A stretch of DNA of 64,000 nucleotides, taken from positions 1-64,000 of the forward strand of contig NZ_CANLOB010000009.1 in assembly GCF_947492815.1 (NCBI RefSeq). Reading direction: 5' to 3'. The stretch comes from an uncultured Dokdonia sp. GTDB taxonomy: Bacteria; Bacteroidota; Bacteroidia; Flavobacteriales; Flavobacteriaceae. The notes below the pieces were generated by a model. The model searched no databases and was not told the DNA's origin. It worked only from the letters and a program-made list of their open reading frames with translations. Position numbers and translations under genes: made by a program. Positions 8,186-16,809 of this stretch are shown one piece after another (position 1 is the stretch's first letter; each line of letters opens with the position of its first letter).

Positions 8186-9871
8186 ATGGATCAGGAAACA
8201 CTACTTTCTATTAAGAACCTTTCAATATCATTTCCTCAAGGAAAAAAGATAGAAGAAATTATACATCAAATATCTTTTGAGTTATATAAGAATGAGATCC
8301 TAGCTGTTGTAGGAGAATCAGGATCTGGAAAATCTATTACAACACTTGCTACTTTAGGGTTATTAGATAAGAAAGCCATTGTAAAAGGAGCAATTCATTT
8401 TAAAGATCAAGAATTACTCTCCTTTTCGGAACCTGATTATAGAAATATACGTGGGCGTGTTATCTCTATGATTTTTCAGGAACCTATGAGCTCTTTAAAT
8501 CCATCACTTACTTGTGGTTATCAGGTAGTAGAAATTTTAAAACAGCATACCTCACTTTCTAATAAAGAAGCAAAAGAGAAGACATTATTGCTTTTTGAAA
8601 AAGTAAAACTACCAGAACCCGAAGCTTTGTTTAATGCATATCCACATCAAATAAGTGGAGGGCAAAAACAACGTGTTATGATTGCAATGGCTATTGCTTG
8701 TAATCCAGAAATTCTTATCGCTGATGAACCAACAACGGCTTTAGATGTTACGGTTCAAAAAGAAATCATACAACTTCTGAAAGATATTCAGAAAGAAACA
8801 GGAATGAGTATTATTTTTATTTCACATGATTTATCGCTGGTAAAAGAGATTGCAGATCGGGTTCTTGTGATGTATAAAGGAGATATTGTAGAAGAAGCTC
8901 CAGCTGAAATACTTTTTAGATCTCCTCAAAATACTTACACTAAAGCATTACTAAACGCGAGACCCTCTCTTGAAAATAGACTTGTTACGTTACCTACTAT
9001 TAAAGACTATTTATCAGATACCTTACAAACAGAAATTGAAATTCCAGAAGAGCGTATACAACGATTAAAAGAATTATATGACACAAAACCTCTTTTAGAA
9101 GTACATAATGTGGCCAAAACATATATATCCAAAACAGGTTTATTTGGAACCTCTAGAATTGTAAAAGCAGTAGATGATGTTTCTTTTTCTCTTTATGAAG
9201 GAGAAACATTAGGACTTGTAGGGGAATCAGGTTGTGGGAAATCAACATTGGGAAATGCTATTTTACAATTAGATAGAGCTTCTGAAGGTGCCATACTATA
9301 TAAAGGAGAAGATATAACTCATCTTAGAGGTAAAGCATTAAGAGCATTGCGTAAAGAGATACAAATTATATTTCAAGATCCATATGCTTCATTAAATCCT
9401 AGACTTACCGTAGGACAAGCTATTATAGAACCTATGGAAGTTCATAAACTTTTTTCAAGTAAAGAAGCTCGTAAAGAAAAAGCGCTAGCTATTATGAAGA
9501 GAGTAGGTCTAGATAGTTCTCATTTTAATCGATATCCTCATGAATTTAGTGGGGGGCAACGGCAACGTATAGGAATTGCACGTACTATAGCAGTACAACC
9601 TAAGTTAATTATCTGTGATGAGTCTGTGAGTGCATTAGATATTTCGGTACAAGCACAAGTGTTAAATCTACTTAACGAACTTAAACAAGATTTTAAGTTT
9701 ACCTATATATTTATTTCACATGATTTAGCTGTGGTTAAATATATGGCAGATCAGCTTGTGGTTATGAATAAAGGGAAAATAGAGGAGATAGGCGAGGCAG
9801 ACCATATTTATAAAAATCCTCAGAAACCATATACTAAGAATCTTATTGATGCTATACCTAAGGGAGCTTAA
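8186..9871 (+). CDS. ABC transporter ATP-binding protein, two fused ATPase domains (oligopeptide/dipeptide type)
   Basis: 561 residues. The first ATPase domain has Walker A GESGSGKS (about residue 43), signature ISGGQKQR and Walker B ILIADEPTTALD. The second has Walker A GESGCGKS, signature FSGGQRQR and Walker B IICDESVSALD. Both end with the C-terminal extension seen in DppD/DppF-type ATPases (for example NPQKPYTKNLIDAIP). The fused form resembles YejF/DppDF. It would power peptide or glutathione-type uptake from the cytoplasmic face. No permease or binding protein is adjacent, so the partners are encoded elsewhere. The start is ATG 8186; an in-frame TTG at 8177 falls inside the promoter -7 element and is unlikely. 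Confidence 0.92.
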   Translation: MDQETLLSIKNLSISFPQGKKIEEIIHQISFELYKNEILAVVGESGSGKSITTLATLGLLDKKAIVKGAIHFKDQELLSFSEPDYRNIRGRVISMIFQEPMSSLNPSLTCGYQVVEILKQHTSLSNKEAKEKTLLLFEKVKLPEPEALFNAYPHQISGGQKQRVMIAMAIACNPEILIADEPTTALDVTVQKEIIQLLKDIQKETGMSIIFISHDLSLVKEIADRVLVMYKGDIVEEAPAEILFRSPQNTYTKALLNARPSLENRLVTLPTIKDYLSDTLQTEIEIPEERIQRLKELYDTKPLLEVHNVAKTYISKTGLFGTSRIVKAVDDVSFSLYEGETLGLVGESGCGKSTLGNAILQLDRASEGAILYKGEDITHLRGKALRALRKEIQIIFQDPYASLNPRLTVGQAIIEPMEVHKLFSSKEARKEKALAIMKRVGLDSSHFNRYPHEFSGGQRQRIGIARTIAVQPKLIICDESVSALDISVQAQVLNLLNELKQDFKFTYIFISHDLAVVKYMADQLVVMNKGKIEEIGEADHIYKNPQKPYTKNLIDAIPKGA

Positions 9872-10327
9872 ATCATAAAAAGGAATACCTTTTTGGCTAG
9901 ATATAAGCAGTTAACCATAAATGTAAATGCTTCTTTAATACTGTTAAAAAAAGATTTAAGCGGTTGTAAAGAGTACTTTTTTGGCATGTTAGTTAATTTA
10001 GGGATAAAACAAAATCCGCAGGGCTCCCCCTGCGGATTTCTAACAAATCATAACATTAAACACTCGTGTGAGTTTTAAAGCTATATGGTTGTGATAAAGT
10101 CTAGTTGGTCATTAATCTGATTTTTCATACACTTTATCGGTATCAATTATTGTATTTGGGGACTGCTAAAGTAGTATAATTTTTCACTTGTGCAAACTTT
10201 ATTCTTAAATTTTTCATTTAAATGTTAAAGTTTTGTGTATTTCATCGATTTTAATGAGTTTTTAATCGTTGAAATCTAATTTTTCAAAAAAAATGCTTGT
10301 AGAAAATAGTGATTTCTAAAGATAAAG
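9872..10327. other. Convergent intergenic stretch with terminator
   Basis: AT-rich and without a credible gene. A 61-codon frame at 9893-10078 reads through the terminator hairpin and was rejected. The remaining 290 bases (10040-10327) show nothing recognisable. Confidence 0.6.
10012..10039. terminator. Strong bidirectional-looking terminator
   Basis: The arms AAATCCGCAGGG and CCCTGCGGATTT flank a 4-base loop. It lies about 140 bases after the ABC ATPase and 290 bases past the end of the M91-like gene on the other strand. The A and T ends allow use in either direction. Confidence 0.75.
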
Positions 10328-10984
10328 TTATTTGAAAATTTGTGAAATTCTTCCTTTTTTTCTTTTTCCGTGTTTTCGTACATCACAAACATCAGCGACT
10401 TTGTAATAAGATCTGCCATAATTAGAACGCTTATCTTCTTGAAGACGCTTTGCTACTTGATTTGTCATTCTAATAACAAATTCTTCTTCTTTATTGGGGA
10501 AAGAAAGATCACGGCCAATATGATCTAATTTTTTTCCTCTAGGGGAGTGATCTTTTTTACGTTTAAGATATTCTTCTGTCTCGTAGAGTTCGTTATAGCA
10601 GTGTATTAATTCATGGGCTAATACTGCCATAGGAGAATTATATCCTTTGTTTTTAGTAAACCACTTTTTTTTATGATTTTTTCTAAATACTACGCCATGT
10701 GTATCGTAAAAGCCTACAGTATTATTTGCAGGGCTATAAAAGTTTTTACCTTCAGAGTAGATAAGCTTAATATCATTTTCAGTGTCAGCGATTAGGATAT
10801 CAATAATATCTACAGTTTCCATTACGCCATCATCTTCATAGGTAATTGTAAGTGCATTTGTTTTATGAAGATGATCTAATGCTTTATAACTATTTCGTAA
10901 GAATCTATCAGAAATAGCATTGTAATTACGATCCTCTCTATATATATATCGATGCGGATTGTTTTGAAGATCGTAAATAGTCAT
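10328..10984 (-). CDS. M91-like zinc metallopeptidase (HExxH zincin), cytoplasmic
   Basis: 218 residues, no signal peptide. The zinc motif is H124-E-L-I-H128 in VLAHELIHCYNE. Downstream is an acidic cluster E166-E168 in a NKEEEFVIRMTNQVAKRL segment, followed by a basic R-S-Y-Y stretch. That order (HELIH, then EE-x-N, then R-x-Y) fits Pfam Peptidase_M91, the family of the type III effector NleD (known). Here no type III system is visible. The gene follows scoB by 3 bases and is probably its operon partner. The C terminus is rich in Lys/Arg. The substrate is unknown; a role in CoA-transferase biology is only inferred from context. Confidence 0.65.
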   Translation of the reverse strand: MTIYDLQNNPHRYIYREDRNYNAISDRFLRNSYKALDHLHKTNALTITYEDDGVMETVDIIDILIADTENDIKLIYSEGKNFYSPANNTVGFYDTHGVVFRKNHKKKWFTKNKGYNSPMAVLAHELIHCYNELYETEEYLKRKKDHSPRGKKLDHIGRDLSFPNKEEEFVIRMTNQVAKRLQEDKRSNYGRSYYKVADVCDVRKHGKRKKGRISQIFK

Positions 10985-10987
10985 AGA

Positions 10988-11644
10988 TTACAAATTCATT
11001 TCTGGAACATTTTCAGGAATTGTTAGTTTTCCTTCGGTGGCATTTTTTATATCTTCTATAGAAACACCAGGGGCTCTTTCTAAAAGGACAAATCCGTTTG
11101 AAGTGACTTCTAGTACTGCTAAGTTGGTTACAATCTTTTTTACACAACCTACACCAGTAAGCGGCAAACTACATGTAGGTAATAGTTTAGATTTTCCTGC
11201 TTTATTTGTATGCATCATAGCAACAATAATGTTTTCTGCACTAGCCACTAAATCCATGGCTCCTCCCATTCCTTTCACCATTTTACCAGGTATTTTCCAG
11301 TTTGCGATATCTCCATTATCGGCCACTTCCATAGCACCTAAAATAGTGAGGTCTACATGTTTTCCGCGAATCATACTAAAACTTGTAGCACTATCAAAAA
11401 AACTAGCACCAGGTAAGGTGGTTATGGTTTGTTTTCCTGCATTAATGATATCTGCATCTTCTTCTCCTTCAAAAGGAAAGGGACCCATACCTAATACGCC
11501 GTTTTCACTTTGAAATTCTACTTCTATATCATTACGTACATAATTTGCCACCAGTGTTGGGATACCAATACCTAAGTTTACGTAATATCCATTTTTTACT
11601 TCTTGAGCAATGCGTTGTGCGATTTGGTTTTTATCTAATGCCAT
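10988..11644 (-). CDS. scoB: 3-oxoacid CoA-transferase subunit B
   Basis: 218 residues. It has the beta-subunit motif GIGIPTLVANY near the N terminus and SENGVLGMGPFP, which carries the catalytic Glu that forms the CoA thioester. GAMEVADNGDIANWKIPGK is characteristic of succinyl-CoA:3-ketoacid CoA-transferase. With ScoA it moves CoA between succinyl-CoA and acetoacetate in ketone-body or short-chain acid metabolism. It follows scoA by 36 bases and precedes the M91-like gene by 3 bases. Confidence 0.95.
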   Translation of the reverse strand: MALDKNQIAQRIAQEVKNGYYVNLGIGIPTLVANYVRNDIEVEFQSENGVLGMGPFPFEGEEDADIINAGKQTITTLPGASFFDSATSFSMIRGKHVDLTILGAMEVADNGDIANWKIPGKMVKGMGGAMDLVASAENIIVAMMHTNKAGKSKLLPTCSLPLTGVGCVKKIVTNLAVLEVTSNGFVLLERAPGVSIEDIKNATEGKLTIPENVPEMNL

Positions 11645-11680
11645 ATGTACAATGAGTTAATGGTATAATCAATTACTATA

Positions 11681-12382
11681 TTATTGTTTTTGTCTTACGG
11701 TTCTTTGCTCAATTCGTTTTTCATAATGTTCTCCTTGAAAAATACGTTGTACAAAGATGCCTGGAATATGAATTTGATTTGGATCTAATGTTCCTACAGG
11801 CACAAGTTCTTCCACTTCTGCTACAGTAATTTTGGCACTACCACACATATTAGGGTTAAAGTTACGGGCAGTTCCTTTAAAGATAAGATTTCCAGCAGCA
11901 TCTCCTTTCCATGCTTTTACAAAAGCAAAATCGGCATCAAAGGCATATTCTAATACATGCATTTTACCATTAAATTCTCGTGTTTCTTTTCCTTCGGCTA
12001 CTTCAGTACCATAGCCGGCAGGTGTATAAAACGCAGGAAAGCCACCTTGTGCGGCTCTACAGCGTTCTGCAAGTGTACCTTGAGGAATGAGCTCTACATC
12101 TAGTTCTCCACTAAGCATCTGTCGTTCAAACTCAGCATTTTCTCCTACATAGGAAGAAATCATCTTTTTTATTTGGTGTTTTTGGAGTAATAAACCCAGT
12201 CCAAAATCATCTACACCGGCATTATTAGAGATACAGGTAAGTTCATTTACATTAAGGCGTACCAGTTCGGCAATGGCATTTTCAGGAATGCCACTTAATC
12301 CAAATCCTCCTAACATCATCGTCATTCCATTTTTTACACCTTCTAAGGCATTTTGGACGCCGTTAACTTTCTTTGTGATCAT
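11681..12382 (-). CDS. scoA: 3-oxoacid CoA-transferase subunit A
   Basis: 233 residues. The glycine-rich [13 protein letters not shown] segment and the [17 protein letters not shown] motif are typical of alpha subunits. [27 protein letters not shown] is the conserved middle block. First gene of the scoA-scoB-M91 operon. The start ATG at 12380-12382 is followed by [13 protein letters not shown], the usual N terminus. It partners with ScoB in a heteromeric cytoplasmic enzyme. Confidence 0.95.
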   Translation of the reverse strand: MITKKVNGVQNALEGVKNGMTMMLGGFGLSGIPENAIAELVRLNVNELTCISNNAGVDDFGLGLLLQKHQIKKMISSYVGENAEFERQMLSGELDVELIPQGTLAERCRAAQGGFPAFYTPAGYGTEVAEGKETREFNGKMHVLEYAFDADFAFVKAWKGDAAGNLIFKGTARNFNPNMCGSAKITVAEVEELVPVGTLDPNQIHIPGIFVQRIFQGEHYEKRIEQRTVRQKQ

Positions 12383-12427
12383 CGTTATCTAATTTGAAAT
12401 AAAAATACGAAAATTAGGCATGAGTAC

Positions 12428-12441
12428 ACTTTCGCGAAAGC
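12428..12441. repeat. Palindrome copy 3, one mismatch
   Basis: It reads ACTTTCGCGAAAGC (A for G at the first base), intergenic between scoA and the pbp1A terminator. Confidence 0.9.
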
Positions 12442-12443
12442 AT

Positions 12444-12470
12444 AAAAAACCCCATCAAAAATGACAGGGC
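12444..12470 (-). terminator. Probable terminator of the ricT-gldH-pbp1A operon
   Basis: Imperfect stem CCC-a-TCA / TGA-ca-GGG with an A-rich loop; on the minus strand it is followed by a run of six U. It is about 28 bases past the pbp1A stop. Confidence 0.55.
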
Positions 12471-12497
12471 TATTTTTCTTCTTATAAAAAGAGTGTT

Positions 12498-14828
12498 TTA
12501 GAAATCCAATTCTTCAAAACCTCCTTCGTCTGTATTTTCAGATTTATATTTTTCACAGTCTACTTCGATAGATAGATCTTTAGGTTTTGTAAAGCTTCCG
12601 TCAGAGATTCCTAAGTCTTTGTTACTATATACATCTTTCATATAGAGTCCCCAAATAGGAAGTGCCATGGTTGCTCCTTGACCATATCGTGTAGTTCTAA
12701 AGTGCGTTGCTCTATCATCTCCACCTACCCAGACACCTGTCACTAGATTAGGAACAATACCCATAAACCAACCATCACTTTGATTCTGTGTGGTTCCTGT
12801 TTTTCCTGCAATAGGGTTTGTAAAAGAATAAGGGTGACCCGTCATTACCTCTTTATAATCGGCACGATTTGATTTTCCAGTACGTAATCTTCGTCCTGAT
12901 CCAGATTGTGTAACTCCTTCCATTAATTTTAGCGTTACATAGGCTGCTTCTTCACTTAATACGTCTTTTGTTTCTGGAACGTGTTGATATAAAATAGTGC
13001 CATTTTTATCTTGAATGGTGCTTACTATCTGTGGTTGTATATATACACCTTGATTTGCAAAAGCACTATAGGCAGATACCATTTCATATAAACTTAAATC
13101 TGCTGTTCCTAATGCGATAGATGGAACAGGAGGAATATTACGTACGTCTACGCCTAATTTTTCTACAAGATCAATAACGGGTTGTGGTCCTACTTCATTC
13201 ATCAACCTAGCAGAGATGGTATTTACAGATCCTGCAAGCGCATCTTTCATGGTCATCATACCGCCATATTTTCCATCAGAATTTTTAGGACACCACTCTT
13301 TGGTGTTTCCCATTTTTCCTTCAGCAATACAAAACAATGTATTTGGAAGTGTATCACATGGTGAAATATGTAATTGATCTACAGCAGTTGCATATAAGAA
13401 AGGCTTAAATGTAGACCCTACTTGACGCTTTCCTGTTTGTACATGGTCATATTGAAAATGTGACATATTAATACCTCCTACCCAAGCACGTACTTCACCA
13501 GTTTGCGGAACCATAGACATCATACCTGTACGTAAGAATTTTTTATAATAGCGTATGGAATCACGAGGTGTCATTATAGTATCAATATTTCCTTGCCACG
13601 AGAAAATAGACATGTCTGTTTTTATATCAAAAGATTTTCGAATGTCGTTTTCGCTCTTTCCTGCGGCCTTCATTTTGCGCCAACGCTCAGAGCTTTTCAT
13701 AGCATTATTAAAAATAGTTTCTATTTCACTTTCTTCGATATCTCTAAAAGGGGCTGTTTTATTTTTTTTGTTTTGATGGTCAAACTCTGCTTGTAATCTA
13801 GGCATGTGTTTTTGAACAGCTGCTTCTGCTATGCGTTGCATTCTAGAATCAATAGTAGTTGTAATGGTTAATCCATCTCTATAAATATTATAGTATTCTA
13901 AGTTTCCATCTGCATCTTCTCCTTTAGGATTTTTTTCAATCCAATCTGCTAAGAATTTTTTTAGATTTTCTCTGAAATACGTTGCGATGCCATCTCTATG
14001 ACCTTCTGGCGTAAACCTTACGACCATAGGTAATGCCTGCAATGAATCTTTTTCGGCGGTAGTGAGAAAACCATTTTTCTCCATTTGCTTAAACACCTGA
14101 TTACGACGCTTTTTAGATTTTTCTCTTGAAATTTTACGATGTGGGTTATACTGCCTAGGATTTTTAAGCATGGCTACAAAAACAGCAGATTCTTCGATAG
14201 ATAAATCACTTACATTTTTATTAAAATAAATACGAGAAGCAGAGCTTATTCCAATGGCATTAAATAAAAATCCTTGTTTGTTGAGATACATGGTTATGAT
14301 CTCTTCTTTAGTATATTGACGTTCTAAGCGTGTAGCAATGACGTATTCTTTTACTTTTTGGATTAAACGTTCTACTGTAGACTTTGGAGGGTTTGAAAAT
14401 AACAGTTTAGATAACTGCTGTGTTACGGTACTAGCTCCTCCATTTTGACCTAGATATGCAAAAGCTCTTGCGGTTCCTTTAAAATCAATGCCAGAATGAT
14501 CAAAATAACGTTCGTCTTCTGTAGATACTAAGGCATCTACAAGATGTTGAGGAAGGTCTTCGTACTTAATAGGCGTACGATTTTCATTATAATATGTACC
14601 TAATTGTTTTCCATCTGCAGAGAGAATCTTGGTAGCAAGATTACTTTCTGGATTTTCTAATTCTTCAAACGTAGGGAGTTTTCCAAATACATTCCAACTT
14701 GCCAATAAGAACAATAAGACGACTGCTAAAAGTCCTCCAGCAAATAATCCCCAAAACCATTTCAGGATTTTTGTAAAATTATTTTGAGTGGTGGTAGCTT
14801 GCTTTTTTTTGATTTGCTTCTTTGCCAT
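12498..14828 (-). CDS. Bifunctional penicillin-binding protein 1A (glycosyltransferase/transpeptidase)
   Basis: 776 residues. Cytoplasmic basic N terminus, then one membrane segment (about residues 24-48). The GT51 domain shows TEDERYFDHSGIDFKGTARA with the catalytic Glu, and GASTVTQQLSK. The transpeptidase domain shows GSTFKPF (SxxK), SVN in AGSVNTISA, and KTGTT. It polymerises and crosslinks peptidoglycan in the periplasm. The C terminus is short and acidic. It is the last gene of a ricT-gldH-pbp1A operon, starting 2 bases after gldH, so wall synthesis is co-expressed with a gliding lipoprotein. Confidence 0.95.
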   Translation of the reverse strand: MAKKQIKKKQATTTQNNFTKILKWFWGLFAGGLLAVVLLFLLASWNVFGKLPTFEELENPESNLATKILSADGKQLGTYYNENRTPIKYEDLPQHLVDALVSTEDERYFDHSGIDFKGTARAFAYLGQNGGASTVTQQLSKLLFSNPPKSTVERLIQKVKEYVIATRLERQYTKEEIITMYLNKQGFLFNAIGISSASRIYFNKNVSDLSIEESAVFVAMLKNPRQYNPHRKISREKSKKRRNQVFKQMEKNGFLTTAEKDSLQALPMVVRFTPEGHRDGIATYFRENLKKFLADWIEKNPKGEDADGNLEYYNIYRDGLTITTTIDSRMQRIAEAAVQKHMPRLQAEFDHQNKKNKTAPFRDIEESEIETIFNNAMKSSERWRKMKAAGKSENDIRKSFDIKTDMSIFSWQGNIDTIMTPRDSIRYYKKFLRTGMMSMVPQTGEVRAWVGGINMSHFQYDHVQTGKRQVGSTFKPFLYATAVDQLHISPCDTLPNTLFCIAEGKMGNTKEWCPKNSDGKYGGMMTMKDALAGSVNTISARLMNEVGPQPVIDLVEKLGVDVRNIPPVPSIALGTADLSLYEMVSAYSAFANQGVYIQPQIVSTIQDKNGTILYQHVPETKDVLSEEAAYVTLKLMEGVTQSGSGRRLRTGKSNRADYKEVMTGHPYSFTNPIAGKTGTTQNQSDGWFMGIVPNLVTGVWVGGDDRATHFRTTRYGQGATMALPIWGLYMKDVYSNKDLGISDGSFTKPKDLSIEVDCEKYKSENTDEGGFEELDF

Positions 14829-14830
14829 TG

Positions 14831-15316
14831 TTATTGATTTTGAGGGCGTTCTATACGCAATCCTACTTCTGTAATTCCTTCTAATCGTTCGTCTCCAGTG
14901 ATGCTTCCGTTTTTACGTACGGCATGCTTTATGGAAAAATTATAGGTGCCGCTTTCGCGAAAGCGTACCCCTTCTTTATACCATAATTTATTTTCTTTTA
15001 CGTCATTAAATCCAGTGCCTAACCATTTTCCTTCTGGAGTCGCCATAGGATACTCAAGGGTATCTGTGAGTTGTTTGCCATTAGGAAAATCCATTTTTGT
15101 GATCAGGAATAAATTACTGTACTTATACTCGTTGGTGTTTCGTAATGTAATAAATACATTATGTGGTGTTATACTATCTACGTCAGAAATCTCAAATTGG
15201 ATCGATTCATTTATATTCCATCCATTAGTTACCGTTTGGTAATTGTCATATACCCGATTTGTATCACATGAGATCATAGTGATGACAAGAAGAATAACTA
15301 TGCCTACTTTATGCAT
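14831..15316 (-). CDS. gldH: Gliding motility lipoprotein GldH
   Basis: 161 residues. Lipoprotein signal MHKVGIVILLVITMISC with lipobox MISC. The conserved GldH features are the N-terminal VYDNYQ, NVFITLRNTNEYKYSNLFLI, a central LEYPMATPEGKWLG block and a C-terminal GLRIER. In Flavobacterium johnsoniae GldH is needed for gliding (known). It overlaps ricT by 8 bases and is followed by pbp1A. The palindrome at 14951 encodes FRES in the conserved core (GVRFRESGTYNFSI). Confidence 0.9.
   Translation of the reverse strand: MHKVGIVILLVITMISCDTNRVYDNYQTVTNGWNINESIQFEISDVDSITPHNVFITLRNTNEYKYSNLFLITKMDFPNGKQLTDTLEYPMATPEGKWLGTGFNDVKENKLWYKEGVRFRESGTYNFSIKHAVRKNGSITGDERLEGITEVGLRIERPQNQ
14951..14964. 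repeat. Palindrome GCTTTCGCGAAAGC, copy 4, inside gldH
   Basis: Perfect 14-mer with right flank GTAC. It is read on the gldH strand as FRES within RFRESGTYN. Confidence 0.95.
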
Positions 15317-16616
15317 TGTTGTCTGGTTTCTTTTTAGATCTGTTACGTCTGTTATTAGAACGTTTGGCGTTTGGGTTTTGTTTTTGTGCTGGTTTGTTAG
15401 GGTCTTTCTTCTTTTGATTAGGCTTCTGACCTGCTTTTTTCTGATCTGGTTTTTTGTTGGTTGCGTTAGCTGTTGCGCGTTTTTTATTTCGGTTTCGATT
15501 GTTGCGACGTTTGTTAGTTGATTTTGGTTTGTCGAAACGCGTAAGACTATCTTGTCCTACAACGTTTCCAAAGTCTATTTTAGTGTCTTCAATGTGTTCT
15601 GAAGAGAATTCTTCAAGACTCGCAACAGGTTCTTTTGCTTTGTTTGACGTGATGATTTCATTGGCTTGAGCTGCGGTAAGCTTATGCCAATTCATCCATT
15701 CTCCTTCATATGCATACCACAAAAATCCTTGAAAAATATCTATTTTTTGACATACTGCGGTTCCTTTTTCTGTGTGTAATTTGACTTCTGTTTTTGGAAA
15801 CTCTTTTAAAGCATCCATATAGGCGTCTAATTCATAGTTAAGGCAACATTTAAGTTTCCCACATTGACCTGCTAGTTTTTGTGGATTAAGGGATAGTTGT
15901 TGGTATCGAGCTGCTCCTGTGGTAACAGATCTAAAGTCTGTAAGCCAGGTAGAACAACATAACTCACGCCCACAAGACCCTATACCTCCTAATCTAGAAG
16001 CTTCTTGACGAAGACCAATTTGTCGCATCTCAATACGTGTTCTGAATTCCTGCGCAAACTCCTTAATAAGTTGTCTGAAATCTACACGATCTTCGGCAGT
16101 ATAATAAAATGTAGCTTTTGAACCATCTCCTTGAAACTCGATATCAGAAATTTTCATTTGTAAATCTAGTCGGATAGCTATTTGTCGTGCTTTTACCTTC
16201 ATAGGTTCTTCACGATCTCTAGCTTTTGTCCAAATATCAATATCTTTTTGAGTGGCTTTACGGTATATTTTTAAGGTGTCTTCTGTGTCTTGTTTTACTT
16301 TTTTGCGCTTCATTTGTACACGGACAAGTTCACCTGTAAGTGTAACCATTCCTATGTCATGTCCCGAAGCTGCCTGAGTAGCAACAATATCACCAATGCT
16401 TAATGTTGCATTTTCAGTGTTTTTATAATAGTTTTTACGTCCGTTTTTAAAACGTACCTCTATATAATTAAATGCTTCTTGACCTTCTGGAATTGTCATG
16501 TTGGAAAGCCAATCAAAAACAGTAAGTTTATTACATCCGTCCGTACCGCAGGTGCCATTATTTTTACAACCTTTTGGTTGTCCATCAGCTCCTGTTCCGC
16601 AATTTCCACACGCCAT
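15309..16616 (-). CDS. ricT: PSP1-domain protein RicT (YaaT family)
   Basis: 435 residues. Cys-rich N terminus (CGNCGTGADG, CKNNGTCGTDGC), then the PSP1 core with IGSCGRELCCSTWL and QCGKLKCCLNYEL, the clustered cysteines expected to hold iron-sulfur in Ric complexes. RicT of Bacillus works with RicA and RicF in mRNA maturation through RNase Y (known); the role in Bacteroidota is not established. The last 80 residues are a Lys/Arg/Asn/Gln-rich, probably disordered tail that could bind RNA. It heads the operon with gldH, whose start overlaps its end. Confidence 0.9.
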   Translation of the reverse strand: MACGNCGTGADGQPKGCKNNGTCGTDGCNKLTVFDWLSNMTIPEGQEAFNYIEVRFKNGRKNYYKNTENATLSIGDIVATQAASGHDIGMVTLTGELVRVQMKRKKVKQDTEDTLKIYRKATQKDIDIWTKARDREEPMKVKARQIAIRLDLQMKISDIEFQGDGSKATFYYTAEDRVDFRQLIKEFAQEFRTRIEMRQIGLRQEASRLGGIGSCGRELCCSTWLTDFRSVTTGAARYQQLSLNPQKLAGQCGKLKCCLNYELDAYMDALKEFPKTEVKLHTEKGTAVCQKIDIFQGFLWYAYEGEWMNWHKLTAAQANEIITSNKAKEPVASLEEFSSEHIEDTKIDFGNVVGQDSLTRFDKPKSTNKRRNNRNRNKKRATANATNKKPDQKKAGQKPNQKKKDPNKPAQKQNPNAKRSNNRRNRSKKKPDNNA

Positions 16617-16809
16617 ATAGTATATATCTTAAGGTAAAACACTTAAAAATCAATATATAATTAATATATTTATGTGTTTTACTCGTTATTATTATTTAGA
16701 TTTGATAACTAGCTAAAGTTTAAAGATACCAATTTATTAAAGTTCTTTACTACTTGATTAGCATTTAGAAAAAAGTTACCGAACAAATTTAAGACTTAAA
16801 GTTCACCTT

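Noticed and set aside
8007..8201. A 64-codon minus-strand frame before the ABC ATPase
   Set aside because: It reads through the palindrome and the promoter of the opposite gene; no protein-like features.
9893..10078. A 61-codon plus-strand frame
   Set aside because: It contains the terminator hairpin (read as PQGSPCG) and lacks any family feature.
11037..11513. A 158-codon open frame on the plus strand
   Set aside because: It is fully antisense to scoB, whose motifs are beyond doubt.
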